Shown here: piece by piece, positions 27,682 through 35,915 of the stretch | Layout of the letters: each line of letters opens with the position of its first letter | Numbering within the stretch: the stretch's first letter is position 1 | Assembly (NCBI RefSeq): GCF_003596405.1 | Contig: NZ_QYUR01000002.1 | Span: 2,062,501-2,126,500, forward strand | Length of the DNA: 64,000 nt | Direction of reading: 5' to 3' | From: Pseudomonas cavernicola | GTDB lineage: Bacteria > Pseudomonadota > Gammaproteobacteria > Pseudomonadales > Pseudomonadaceae | Program-made: the position numbers and the translations under genes | The notes under the pieces: model-generated | Told to the model about the DNA's origin: nothing | The model's input: the letters and a program-made list of their open reading frames with translations, nothing else | Database searches by the model: none

Positions 27682-27887
27682 ATGGAAGGGTTCTACTCCG
27701 TTAACACGGAAATTTTATTGAGGCACTAGTCACTATCCTAACAAGCCCTGTATGTGGCCTGCTGGGGCTGTGCCTGTACGCTGCTCTTGGCTTTCCCGTC
27801 CATAAATACCTTAGTTCGAAATACCCCGGCGCAAGAGAAATAATTACAGTATTTTCAGGTGCCAAAGGCAGTGAGCCTCAAAGCTAA
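27682..27887 (+). pseudogene. Small membrane-protein cassette gene, frameshifted
   Basis: An ATG at 27682 with GGAG upstream starts MEGFYSVNTEILL; shifting by one base near 27720 continues ALVTILTSPVCGLLGLCLYA and then SSKYPGAREIITVFSGAKGS to a TAA at 27885-27887. The stop lies inside the left box of the attC that follows, the usual place for a cassette gene stop. The intact product would be about 68 residues with one membrane helix. Function unknown. The frameshift may be a sequencing error. Confidence 0.4.
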
Positions 27888-27970
27888 CAATGTGCTCAAC
27901 TATCGCTCACTTCGTTCGCCGGGCAGCCAAAAGCTACGCTTTGGGCTGCCCGTTAGCTTAATCGTTATGC
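27882..27970 (+). repeat. attC site, Vibrio-like, array 3
   Basis: An 89-bp site from AGCTAAC to GTTATGC (27964-27970). It carries GCTCAAC and TTAGCTTAATCGTTA as in the next site. Its inner arms GGGCAGCC / GGCTGCCC form a strong hairpin around AAAAGCTACGCTTT. Confidence 0.75.
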
Positions 27971-27992
27971 CTAAGGAAGGAGAGAACGATAC

Positions 27993-28349
27993 ATGCAAGT
28001 AAATCATGAAGGATTTTCAGCAACTGTTAGTGGCCAAGAAGCAGTACGGGCTCTCTCTGAAATCATGCTCACCCGCATTCGAGAAAAGGAAAAGACCAAG
28101 CGCCTTTTAATAGTCGTTACTTTTGTTCTTCTAGCTATTGCCGCCTTTATTCCTTTATTCACCCCAGAAGGCCGGGAGGCAAATAGCTACATAACCAGTG
28201 CGGTATTGGCAATTATGGCCCTGGGAGCAATCGGCGCCACAAAATTTTCCATCAAAACACCCGCAGTAGAAATTGAGTCTGAAGTGCAGCAAGTAGTAAA
28301 TATGGTAAATAAAGTAGGCACCAGTTACTCCGAGTCAAATAATGCATAA
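27993..28349 (+). CDS. Two-helix membrane protein in an integron cassette
   Basis: A 118-residue protein whose stop overlaps the attC that follows. The middle holds two hydrophobic helices (LLIVVTFVLLAIAAFIPLF, SAVLAIMALGAIGA), flanked by a helical N-terminal part (GQEAVRALSEIMLTRIREKE) and a C-terminal helix (EVQQVVNMVNKVGT). AAGGAGAG precedes the ATG. It is AT-richer than core genes. I know no function; small membrane proteins of this shape are common cassette products. Confidence 0.7.
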   Translation: MQVNHEGFSATVSGQEAVRALSEIMLTRIREKEKTKRLLIVVTFVLLAIAAFIPLFTPEGREANSYITSAVLAIMALGAIGATKFSIKTPAVEIESEVQQVVNMVNKVGTSYSESNNA

Positions 28350-28431
28350 CAAATCGCTCAACACCGTTCGCTACGCTCACTGGACTCGCCAAAGCTGTGC
28401 TTTTGCTCGCCTGTTAGCTTAATCGTTAGGC
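28344..28431 (+). repeat. attC site, Vibrio-like, array 3
   Basis: An 88-bp site from GCATAAC to GTTAGGC (28425-28431) with CTGTTAGCTTAATCGTTAGG at the right end. It is clearly related to the attC at 27882-27970 and unlike the sites at 37-39 kb. Confidence 0.85.
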
Positions 28432-28444
28432 CTTATAGGAGACC

Positions 28445-29209
28445 ATGATGGCAGCACAACCTGGGCCTGAAGACCCCGACCTAAAGGCCGCCCAGATTGA
28501 AAAACTGCGCGCCGAGACAGAGAAGCTCAAGGCCGAAAAGACAAAGCTCGAACAAGAAGCTGCAGCGGTACCCCGACAGGCTAGGGGATCCTACTGGTCT
28601 GAAGTCATCAAAATACTCGGTGCAATCGTCCTAGGAATAGGTGGAGTCGTCACTGCGGGTGGAAGCTACTTTGTAGCGAGGAACCAAGTAGAACTCGCTG
28701 AAATCAAGTCCTCGCAGGCGAACGAGAAGGCCAAAATTGCCGAATCTACTGCGGCAGCAGCCGAAGCCGAGGCTACTGCCGCTGTCAAACTGCGTGACGC
28801 GGCTCGAAAGGAGGAAGCCGATGCCGCGAAGTCTGTTCAAGAGCTCAGAAACAGCCTTGCCGAACTAACCTCGAAGGTTCAAACAGCAAATCCAGACTTG
28901 CTAAAGCGTCGCTTGGTATATATTCAGTTCCAGGGTGATTTGAGCCGATCACTTATCAACGAGTTGCGAAAAACTCTTGAAACACAAAGCTACTCCGCTC
29001 CAGGAGCAGAGCGACTAGCAGGCGAATACAAGGGGCTTGTCAAATACTTTCGCCCGGAAGACGAACAAGCTGCAGCTTCGCTACTTAAGTCTACCGAGGC
29101 TTTCTTTTTATCAAAGGGATGCCCCATCCAACTTCGCGCGATACAAGCGCAAGCAGCAACTACTGCCCCTCCGCTTGAGCTTTGGCTTTCTCACTCATGC
29201 AAGCAGTGA
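28445..29209 (+). CDS. Membrane-anchored coiled-coil protein with LytR_C-like C terminus
   Basis: A 254-residue protein. Residues about 12-45 form a charged heptad helix (KAAQIEKLRAETEKLKAEKT). One membrane helix follows (IKILGAIVLGIGGVVTAGGS, about 58-77), then a second long Ala/Glu/Lys coiled coil to about residue 145. The C-terminal 95 residues (VYIQFQGDLSRSLINELRKT, VKYFRPEDEQAAASLL) resemble the LytR_C-type fold. It occupies the position of a third cassette in array 3, but no attC follows; its last codons run directly into the truncated deaminase gene, so a deletion probably removed the site. Confidence 0.65.
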   Translation: MMAAQPGPEDPDLKAAQIEKLRAETEKLKAEKTKLEQEAAAVPRQARGSYWSEVIKILGAIVLGIGGVVTAGGSYFVARNQVELAEIKSSQANEKAKIAESTAAAAEAEATAAVKLRDAARKEEADAAKSVQELRNSLAELTSKVQTANPDLLKRRLVYIQFQGDLSRSLINELRKTLETQSYSAPGAERLAGEYKGLVKYFRPEDEQAAASLLKSTEAFFLSKGCPIQLRAIQAQAATTAPPLELWLSHSCKQ

Positions 29210-30009
29210 GACCTACCCCAACCGCATTCAGTCCAGCCGTCGCCTGGAGCGCGAACCTTCAGCGCCTCGTAAGTGCTGCAGTCAGTGAGCTACATACCAA
29301 CGGCGTCCGCTTCGTTGAGCTTAGAAGTAGCGTTCTTTACCTAGCGGCTATTCAAGAGTGCTCGGTACCCGAAGCACTTCACCGGTTAATCACCTGCATA
29401 AGTCAGGCAACAAAACTATATGCAATGCAGTGGGGGCTAGTCTTGACGGTCACCCGTGGTGACTACAGCTCAGTTCACCTGGCAGCTCTACTTTCAGCCT
29501 ACGATGCACTGGGTCGGCCAAAAAATATCGTTGGAATCGATCTCGCTGGAGATGAGCACATTCCCTATCCCATTGAGCTTCCCAGTTTGTTTAGGAAAGC
29601 AAAGGACGACTTTGGTCTCGGTATCACTATTCATGCCGGAGAAACGGGCCGTTCGGAAAACGTGCGTGCAGCTGTTGAGCTTTTCGGTGCCGATCGCATT
29701 GGGCATGGCACCGTGGCTGGTAGTGACCCCTGGCTCACGGAGCTTCTAGCAAAGCGAGATATTTGCGTAGAGGTGTGCCCAATCAGTAATCGGTTGACTG
29801 GTGCGGTACCGCCAGAGAAAGCCCACCCGCTATGTGATTTTTATGAGCATGGCGTACCGTTCGTGATCTGTTCAGATAATCCTGCGATACATGAACGCGG
29901 GCTGAATGAGGATCATGCGACTGCATTGGCTGAGGGGCTTCCGACTCATGTACTTCATGAACAATACACACATACTAAACGTTACTCCTTTATCAAGGAT
30001 ATTTCATGA
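29197..30009 (+). pseudogene. Adenosine deaminase-like protein (KomA-like), N-terminally truncated
   Basis: The frame carries most of the adenosine-deaminase barrel: VGIDLAGDE, the catalytic ITIHAGETG, ADRIGHGT, CPISNRLTG and the metal-ligand motif ICSDNPAI. It starts about where residue 110 of a normal deaminase would be: the first strand with the HxH zinc ligands is missing, and upstream lies the unrelated coiled-coil gene ending 13 bases inside this frame. A possible start is the ATG at 29197. Its stop overlaps the HAM1-like gene (ATGA, 30006-30009). With the next two genes it matches the KomA-KomB-KomC order of the KongMing anti-phage system, in which KomA helps make dITP as an alarm signal. 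Activity without the HxH motif is doubtful. Confidence 0.65.
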
Positions 30010-30566
30010 AGATCAGATTCCTGTCAGGAAATCAGCACAAGCTTGAAGAGGTGCGCAAGATTCTTGAACTGGCAGGCGTTGAAGTAATTGCGGTCAGGGA
30101 GAAGATCGAGGAGCTACAAACGGACGACGTGGAACGTCTTGTCCGTGACAAGCTTTCAAAGGCGTTCGCACTAATTGGCAGACCCCTATTTGTAGAACAC
30201 ACAGGGCTCTATTTGGCCGGGATGAACGGGCTACCTGCAGGTCTCACACAAATATTCTGGGACAAACTTGAGGCGGACAAATTCACAACCTTAGTGCAAG
30301 GCCTCGGTGATGCTTCGGTGACCGCGAAAACAGTTCTTGGGTATTGTGATGGCCGACAGATTCACATTTTTTCAGGTGAAGTACACGGGATGGTGCCTGC
30401 GGCCCCAGCAGGGCTCCGAGATTTCCAGTGGGACTGCGTGTTCGTACCAAACGGGTACACGGAGACGTTTGCAGAGATGGGGGATCGCAAGAACGATATC
30501 TCGATGCGACGTAAAGCATTGGACGCCTTCGCAGCATTCTTGAAAGCAGTAAAGGGTGTGGCATGA
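30006..30566 (+). CDS. HAM1/ITPase-like protein (KomB-like)
   Basis: A 186-residue protein of the Ham1/RdgB non-canonical purine NTP pyrophosphatase fold: SGNQHKLEEVRKIL at the N terminus (nucleotide-binding), VEHTGLYLAGMNGLPAG as the metal-binding loop and a final NDISMRRKALDAF. Active enzymes have an acidic residue (ED[ST]-G or DDSG) where this protein has Glu-His, so the catalytic base is probably missing. That fits a dITP-sensing rather than dITP-hydrolysing role, as reported for KomB. It overlaps the deaminase stop and the SIR2 start by ATGA, so all three are translationally coupled. The gene is intact. Confidence 0.75.
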   Translation: MKIRFLSGNQHKLEEVRKILELAGVEVIAVREKIEELQTDDVERLVRDKLSKAFALIGRPLFVEHTGLYLAGMNGLPAGLTQIFWDKLEADKFTTLVQGLGDASVTAKTVLGYCDGRQIHIFSGEVHGMVPAAPAGLRDFQWDCVFVPNGYTETFAEMGDRKNDISMRRKALDAFAAFLKAVKGVA

Positions 30567-31359
30567 AGGCAGAACTGATGCACGCATATCAGACAGGCAA
30601 GCTCGTTCTCTTCGCCGGTGCTGGAGTGTCCGCGAACCTTGGCCTCCCCTCTTGGGGGGAGCTATTTTCAGGCTTGCCGCTGAACTAGGCTACGACCCAC
30701 AGATATTCTCCTCGTACGGCAGCCACCTTGCCTTGGCTGAGTTCTACCGCAGAAAGAAGGGCACATTGGGACCGCTTCGGAGCTGGATGGACCGGGAGTG
30801 GCACAAGCCAGGCATTGATGTCGGTGGTTCAGAGGTTCATCGATTCATCGCCCAAGGTAACTTCTCGAAGATATATACGACGAACTACGACCGATGGCTT
30901 GAGCTTGCACACGATTTTTACGGGACGGCCTACACCAAGGTTGCAAGCGTATCGGATCTCGTAGCTGTGCATGATGGCCATCGTCAGATCGTCAAGTTCC
31001 ACGGCGACTTTGACGACGACGCTTCTATTGTTCTTGATGAGACAAGCTACTACGAACGTCTCGACTTCGAGTCACCATTGGACATCAAGCTTCGGCACGA
31101 TGTGTTGGGTAACTCCGTGCTATTCATCGGATATAGCATTACCGATCTCAATATTCGGCTGCTCTTCTATCGCTTGACGAAGATGTGGGGCAGCCATGCT
31201 CTCGCTGCTGCGCGCCCTAAGTCATATCTCTTCACCAATCGCCCCAATCCGGTGGCTGAAGAGGTACTTGGACACTGGGGCATAGAGATGCTTGTGTCAG
31301 AAGAAGATGACAGGGAGGCAGCGCTGTCGAAGTTTCTTGCTGAGCTAGTTCAGCAGTAA
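30563..31359 (+). pseudogene. SIR2-like NADase (KomC-like), frameshifted at a G6 tract
   Basis: From the ATG at 30563 the protein begins MKAELMHAYQTGKLVLFAGA, the SIR2 NAD-binding GAGVSANLGLPSWGEL, then stops at 30683. The rest of the SIR2 domain is in the next frame: TTNYDRWLE (Asn/Asp motif), KFHGDFDD (catalytic His), FIGYSITDLNIRLLFYRL. Total length is one base short of a whole number of codons. The shift lies between 30650 and 30675 beside GGGGGG (30654-30659); a seventh G would restore the frame as SWGGAIFRLAAEL. In KongMing, the KomB-KomC complex depletes NAD+ when activated. The state here may be true loss, phase variation or a base-calling error. Confidence 0.7.
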
Positions 31360-31365
31360 TTGCCC

Positions 31366-31440
31366 GCGAAGGGTCGACTCCGGCCGGTCACGACCGGCAG
31401 CAGCCGACCCGAAGCTGACTTTCGCTGGTGTCTATCCGTC
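31366..31440 (-). repeat. Dispersed palindromic repeat, copy 2
   Basis: On the minus strand it reads CGAAAGTCAGCTTCGGGTCG followed by GCTGCTGCCGGTCGTGACC, closely matching 12660-12735. The 285 bp between the SIR2 gene and 31645 hold only this and the repeat at 31506-31623. Confidence 0.5.
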
Positions 31441-31505
31441 ACGGGGCGATCCAGAGCTACAGCGGGCCAAGGTAAAGAACCATTCGAACCAGCCCCGACA
31501 GATCA

Positions 31506-31623
31506 ATATCGCGAAATCGTTTTCCTAAGCGCTAGCAGGAAGCCCGCAGCGGTACTAAGTTCATTACAGCGTGCGAAAGGTTTCACCCAGCTGGCGCAGA
31601 GTCTTGTTTTCTGATGTCGCGTT
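31506..31623 (+). repeat. 118-bp dispersed repeat, copy B
   Basis: Reverse-orientation partner of 21112-21229. It ends at CGTT, exactly at a cassette-type core site (G|TTATGA, 31621-31627) that begins the unit carrying the receiver-domain gene. It may therefore be the flank of an integron insertion point. Confidence 0.75.
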
Positions 31624-31644
31624 ATGAACCATAGGTAACAGACC

Positions 31645-32418
31645 ATGGATACGCGGATATTTGCAGACTCAGCCCTAGGCTTTACCAAGAGCCCACTCGG
31701 AATCATTGCGCTCTTCATAGTGCTTGTGTACGGATTCGCGTCGTTGGTGGTCGGCCTAGGGCAAGGGCTCTCCGATCACATTGCTCCGCTTATCTATTTC
31801 ATGGTTTTTTTTCCGGTTATAGTCTTTTCGGGCTTTCTTTGGCTTGTTGCCAAACATCACAACAAGCTTTACGGCCCTTCAGACTTCAAGAATGAAGAAA
31901 ACTTTATTAAAGCCCAGATGGCTTCAGTTGCGTCGCTAGCCGCCGCTACCGCCAAGCAGCCAGGTCACGAGTCAGGGGTATCGGTGGCGCAACTGAGACA
32001 AATCGTTAACATAGTATCAAGTACTCCAAAACAGCAAAAATCAGAGCAGTGGAAGAACCGCGTACTGTGGGTAGACGACCGGCCAGATAATAATGTCTAT
32101 GAACGACAGGCATTTGAAGCCCAAGGTATCGAGTTCTCATTAGCGCTTTCGACGAACGAAGCACTTGAACTTCTCAAGGCGAATAAGTTTGCCGCAATTA
32201 TTTCAGACATGGGCCGAAAAGAAGGCCCTCAAGAAGGGTATGTCCTGCTAGATAAGCTACGTATATCTGGCGACCTGACCCCGTTCATCATCTACGCCGC
32301 TTCAAATTTACCAGAGCATAAGAAAATGGCAAGAGAACGTGGTGCAACTGGATCAACAAATCGAGCTGAAGAGTTGTTCAAGCTAGTAATGAGCGCAGTG
32401 GCGTCAAATGGCTCATAA
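31645..32418 (+). CDS. Membrane protein with response-regulator receiver domain, in a cassette
   Basis: A 257-residue protein. Two hydrophobic helices lie near the N terminus (IIALFIVLVYGFASLVVGLG and IYFMVFFPVIVFSGFLWLVA). After a linker, residues about 138-250 form a receiver-like domain: VLWVDDRPDNN (acidic pair), AAIISDMGRK (candidate phospho-Asp), FIIYAAS in the Thr/Ser position, but no clear conserved Lys (GATGSTN instead). A receiver tethered to the membrane without an output domain is unusual. The TAA is inside the left box of the attC-like site that follows. No histidine kinase is near. Confidence 0.7.
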   Translation: MDTRIFADSALGFTKSPLGIIALFIVLVYGFASLVVGLGQGLSDHIAPLIYFMVFFPVIVFSGFLWLVAKHHNKLYGPSDFKNEENFIKAQMASVASLAAATAKQPGHESGVSVAQLRQIVNIVSSTPKQQKSEQWKNRVLWVDDRPDNNVYERQAFEAQGIEFSLALSTNEALELLKANKFAAIISDMGRKEGPQEGYVLLDKLRISGDLTPFIIYAASNLPEHKKMARERGATGSTNRAEELFKLVMSAVASNGS

Positions 32419-32485
32419 CAAGTCAAGGCTCGACGTCCACCCTGCGCTTCGCTTCGGGCGGCCGCGCCCTTAATCCAACGTAAGC
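32411..32485 (+). repeat. attC-like site, degenerate right box
   Basis: A 75-bp site from CTCATAAC to ACGTAAGC with GCGCTTCGCTTCGGGCGGCC in the middle and CCCTTAATCCAACG before the right box, as in Vibrio-like attC. The right core reads CGTAAGC instead of GTTRRRY, so recombination there is probably impaired. Confidence 0.55.
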
Positions 32486-32516
32486 CGTTCATTTTGCTCC
32501 ACACAGGAGAAAGTCA

Positions 32517-33020
32517 ATGCAGACCCTTATGGCAGTAAAGTTTCGAGCCAGCATATTGGTCGCGCTTGTAGTCACGTTAGCAGCGTGCGCCACGCAGCTT
32601 GCGCCGTTATACGACAAAGCCCTTGTGGATGGCCTAACGTCCGCAAATGCAGACACTATGGAATTGATTGCATCAGCAGCGGGTGGAACTACGAAGGAAA
32701 CATTCCCCAGCAGAGAAGCCCAATACAACAAGGTCATTGGCAGCCTTGATGCGCTTGCCTTACAAGCCGCCGCACGCCCCGTTCCGACAAACAACGTGTT
32801 TGACGCTGTCAAGAAGATAGTTGGGTCGAGCAACGCGCCGGTGCTAAGCCAAGTCATTTCAAGCTCCACCGCGCTAGCGGGAATTTCAGAGACAGTCTCG
32901 AAGATGCGAGAAACGGACAAAAAGCAGGGCGTTACCGGCTTGGAAGTTCAGGCATTTAAGGGCCAAGCGCTTATCTACATGGACCAGGCACTGACCTACG
33001 AAGCTGCACTTGAACGCTAA
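32517..33020 (+). CDS. Small lipoprotein, unknown function
   Basis: A 167-residue protein with the signal peptide FRASILVALVVTLAAC, lipobox LAAC (Cys about 24), so a lipid-anchored envelope protein. The mature part is helical (ADTMELIASAAGGTTKETFP, LEVQAFKGQALIYMDQALTY). AGGAG precedes the ATG; a second ATG at 32526 would remove three residues. It is followed after 23 bp by another small gene in the same direction, probably one unit. I do not recognise the family. Confidence 0.65.
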   Translation: MQTLMAVKFRASILVALVVTLAACATQLAPLYDKALVDGLTSANADTMELIASAAGGTTKETFPSREAQYNKVIGSLDALALQAAARPVPTNNVFDAVKKIVGSSNAPVLSQVISSSTALAGISETVSKMRETDKKQGVTGLEVQAFKGQALIYMDQALTYEAALER

Positions 33021-33043
33021 CTTCCTCTCATCAGGAGAAGACA

Positions 33044-33403
33044 ATGGCAGCAATCGATATAGACCAATTGGTCACAGATATTAAGAACGCAGCTAATAAG
33101 ATAATTAACAAGGACATTGCTACCGTTAAAGGATTTTCTGAACGCCAGCTGAAAGCAATCGGCCAGCACGCCGCACTTGTGGCCGGCGGGATAGTGACTG
33201 GCCAGATAACGGACGAAACGCGGGAGTTTTTCCTCGACGGCATTGAAAACATGACCCAAAACTTTCTCGAGACGTTACAGGGTCTATTTCGGCTGACCGT
33301 TGAGAAGCTTTGGAATGCAGTCGTAGGGGTGGTTTGGGGAGCAATTAATGGTGCCATTAGCGCAGCGACAGGCCTTGTCCTTCCGGTCCCGACGAAGGTG
33401 TAG
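33044..33403 (+). CDS. Small hypothetical protein with hydrophobic C terminus
   Basis: A 119-residue protein preceded by AGGAG. The N-terminal half is amphipathic helix (IDIDQLVTDIKNAANKIINK, FSERQLKAIGQHAALVAGGI). The C-terminal 40 residues are hydrophobic and Gly/Ala-rich (VVGVVWGAINGAISAATGLV), consistent with a membrane-inserting segment. Family unknown. It is probably co-transcribed with the preceding lipoprotein gene. Confidence 0.6.
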   Translation: MAAIDIDQLVTDIKNAANKIINKDIATVKGFSERQLKAIGQHAALVAGGIVTGQITDETREFFLDGIENMTQNFLETLQGLFRLTVEKLWNAVVGVVWGAINGAISAATGLVLPVPTKV

Positions 33404-33432
33404 TCACGGCTAACTAGGTGAGGGCCTTCATC

Positions 33433-34551
33433 ATGAACACGACGCATGTCGCAACCCTGCAATTCGACCCCAATTTCAATGAACTGGGCAACAACAAGGC
33501 GCTACGGGATGGTCTGTCCGCTGTCTTGCAGTGCGACCGCACGCTCTGGGTGGCGAACGACGAAACTCTTAGCCTGGAACGCCTCACGCGCCTCCCGGAC
33601 GATGGCCCTGGCGCCTGCCGGTACGGCCAGCACAGGCAATTCCCGCTCAGTGATTACCTTGCGCTGCCGGTAGCGGCAGCCGAGGATCCGGCCGATCTGG
33701 AAGAGGCGGACGTTGAAGGCCTGGCCTGTGCCGGCGGCTACCTTTGGCTGGTGGGCTCGCACAGCCTGAAGCGCAAGAACCCGAAGCTTAAGGAGGGTCA
33801 CGACAAGGCCAGCAAACAGTTGGCCAAGGTCAGCCGCGACGGCAATCGCTATCTGCTGGCGCGCATTCCGCTCCTGGACGGCGACGGCACCTGCCTGCTG
33901 GCGAAACAAAGTACCCAGGATGGCAAGGAACTGTACGCCGCCCAGCTGCAGGGCAACGACCAAGGTGACGAACTGACCGAAGCCTTGCAGGACGACGAGC
34001 ATCTCGGGCCATTCCTCGCCATCCCGGGCAAGGACAACGGCTTCGATATCGAAGGCCTTGCCGTGGCGGAGGAACGGATCTTCCTCGGCCTGCGCGGGCC
34101 AGTGCTGCGCGGCTGGGCGGTCGTGCTGGAGGTGGCGGTCGACGAGGGCGACAGCCCATCCACCTTGCGCCTGGCACCGATAGGGCCGGACGGGCGCCTG
34201 TACCGCAAGCACTTCCTTCAGCTCGGTGGCCTGGGTATTCGCGACCTGTGCGTGCAGGGCTCCGATCTGCTGATTCTCGCCGGGCCGACCATGGATCTCG
34301 ACGGTCCTGTCAGCGTCTTTCGCTGGCTGGGTGGTAGCGCACCCGACGGCGAAGTACTGGTGCCGGCTAGCGAATTGCAGCGAGTCCTGGATGTGCCTTA
34401 CGGCGAGGGCACGGACCATGCCGAAGGCATGACCCTGTTCGCGCCGAACGGCGGCCAAGCGCACTCGTTGCTGGTGGTGTACGACGCTGCAGCTGAGCGT
34501 CGCAAGTCGGTGCGAAGCACGGTAACGGCAGACATTCTCGAACTGCCATGA
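33433..34551 (+). CDS. DUF3616 beta-propeller-like protein
   Basis: A 372-residue protein without signal peptide. LWVANDETLSLERLTRL, DLEEADVEGLACAGGYLWLV, NGFDIEGLAVAEERIFLGLR and GTDHAEGMTLF are the repeated EGxA/EGL blocks of DUF3616 proteins, thought to form a propeller. The molecular function is not known. It ends 59 bases before the amidase start on the same strand; a shared role with the cell-wall enzymes is a guess. Confidence 0.8.
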   Translation: MNTTHVATLQFDPNFNELGNNKALRDGLSAVLQCDRTLWVANDETLSLERLTRLPDDGPGACRYGQHRQFPLSDYLALPVAAAEDPADLEEADVEGLACAGGYLWLVGSHSLKRKNPKLKEGHDKASKQLAKVSRDGNRYLLARIPLLDGDGTCLLAKQSTQDGKELYAAQLQGNDQGDELTEALQDDEHLGPFLAIPGKDNGFDIEGLAVAEERIFLGLRGPVLRGWAVVLEVAVDEGDSPSTLRLAPIGPDGRLYRKHFLQLGGLGIRDLCVQGSDLLILAGPTMDLDGPVSVFRWLGGSAPDGEVLVPASELQRVLDVPYGEGTDHAEGMTLFAPNGGQAHSLLVVYDAAAERRKSVRSTVTADILELP

Positions 34552-34610
34552 GAATCGTAGGCCGGATGACCGATCCAGCTTCGCCATCATTGGGTAAAAG
34601 GAGGTGCAAC

Positions 34611-35750
34611 ATGTCCAGCTTGTTTGATGATCTCGTAAGCCGATACAAGACCTTGAACATTGCCTTCCCGGCGCTTAAGCCGGTGACGCTCGCACAATGG
34701 ATACTCGAGTCCGGTCGCGGAGCGTCCCCCCTGGCGACCCAGCACCTGAACTTCGGGGGCCTGAAATGGCGCTCCGAGATGGTCGGATTCGCCACGCCGG
34801 TTGAACACGAAGCCCACGACGGACTGGACTTCTACTGCAAGTTCGCCAGCCTCGATGCCTTCATCCTCGGTTACTGGAAGTTCCTTTCCCGCTCCCCCTA
34901 CAAGGGCTGGGAGGAACGCGCCGCCGAGAGTCCGCAGGCCTTCATGCGATTCATCGGCCCCATCTACAACCCGGCTGGCGATGCCTACGTGAATCAGGTC
35001 CTGGCCTTGGTCGGTGAGGCGACGCAGCGCCTGGATGCGGCGCTCGCCGTCGCCCAACCGCAACCGCCCGAGGTCGCCGGGGCACCCGTCGTGATCGTCA
35101 TCGATCCCGGCCATGGCGGGGTGGCGAGAACCGGCGGCAGTAGCCCGAACAACGCCATCTCGCCGTCCAGCGAACAGGAAAAGAACTGGACGCTGGACTT
35201 TGCCAAACGCACCCGGGCCGCCGTGCTGGCCAAGGCGCTGGCAAGCGGCAAGAACGTCAAGGTGGTGCTGACACGGGAAACGGACGTCAACCTCGGCCTG
35301 AACGCCCGCGCCAACGTCGCCAAGAGCAAGGGCGCGAAGCTCTTCCTGAGCATTCACCTGAACGGTTTCGACAAGCAGGTGCGTGGCGTGGAAGCGCTGA
35401 TCGGCAAGGTCAATATCAACAAGGCGGCGGATCGCGCCTTCGCGCAGGCGATCCACGACAAGGTGGTCGCCGCCATGCACAGGATTGACCCGACCACCCT
35501 GGATTTGCCGACGCATCGCCGGGGCGTAAAGGAGCAGAGTCTGGGTGTCCTCAATGACATCGCGCTTGGCAATACCACATCATCCCAGCCCTGCCGCGCC
35601 TGCCTGGTCGAGCTCGAGTTCATGGATGTGCCGGCAGTCGATGCCCTGCTCCGCCTGAATCCGCCGCAGGCGACCATGGCCGAGAAAACCGCCCAGAACC
35701 GCCAGCAGATTGCCGACGCCCTGGCCGACGCCCTGCTGTCGCAAGTGTAA
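34611..35750 (+). CDS. N-acetylmuramoyl-L-alanine amidase with glucosaminidase domain
   Basis: A 379-residue protein starting at the ATG at 34611, chosen for AAAGGAGGTG just upstream. Residues about 1-145 resemble a GH73 glucosaminidase (LAQWILESGRGASPLATQHL, catalytic Glu near 33; NFGGLKW). Residues about 160-375 are an Amidase_3 zinc amidase: His168 in DPGHGG, Glu in SSEQEKNW, His in SIHLNG and Glu in LVELEFMD. It would cut both the glycan and the peptide link of peptidoglycan. No signal peptide is seen, as in phage endolysins and type VI effectors. No immunity gene is evident unless the lipoprotein-like gene at 35916 serves. Confidence 0.85.
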   Translation: MSSLFDDLVSRYKTLNIAFPALKPVTLAQWILESGRGASPLATQHLNFGGLKWRSEMVGFATPVEHEAHDGLDFYCKFASLDAFILGYWKFLSRSPYKGWEERAAESPQAFMRFIGPIYNPAGDAYVNQVLALVGEATQRLDAALAVAQPQPPEVAGAPVVIVIDPGHGGVARTGGSSPNNAISPSSEQEKNWTLDFAKRTRAAVLAKALASGKNVKVVLTRETDVNLGLNARANVAKSKGAKLFLSIHLNGFDKQVRGVEALIGKVNINKAADRAFAQAIHDKVVAAMHRIDPTTLDLPTHRRGVKEQSLGVLNDIALGNTTSSQPCRACLVELEFMDVPAVDALLRLNPPQATMAEKTAQNRQQIADALADALLSQV

Positions 35751-35915
35751 GGAGGACGCCCCTGCGAAACGGGCACCATGGCCGGCAAGCTCGCTTCGCC
35801 CTCGGGGGATGGACCGGGCAGCTTCCAGCACACTGCGCCATGCTTGTCTCGCAGGTGGGCAGGTGGGCAGGAGGCACAGGCTTCAGCTCCGCCACGCGAG
35901 CCGTAATCTGCACCA

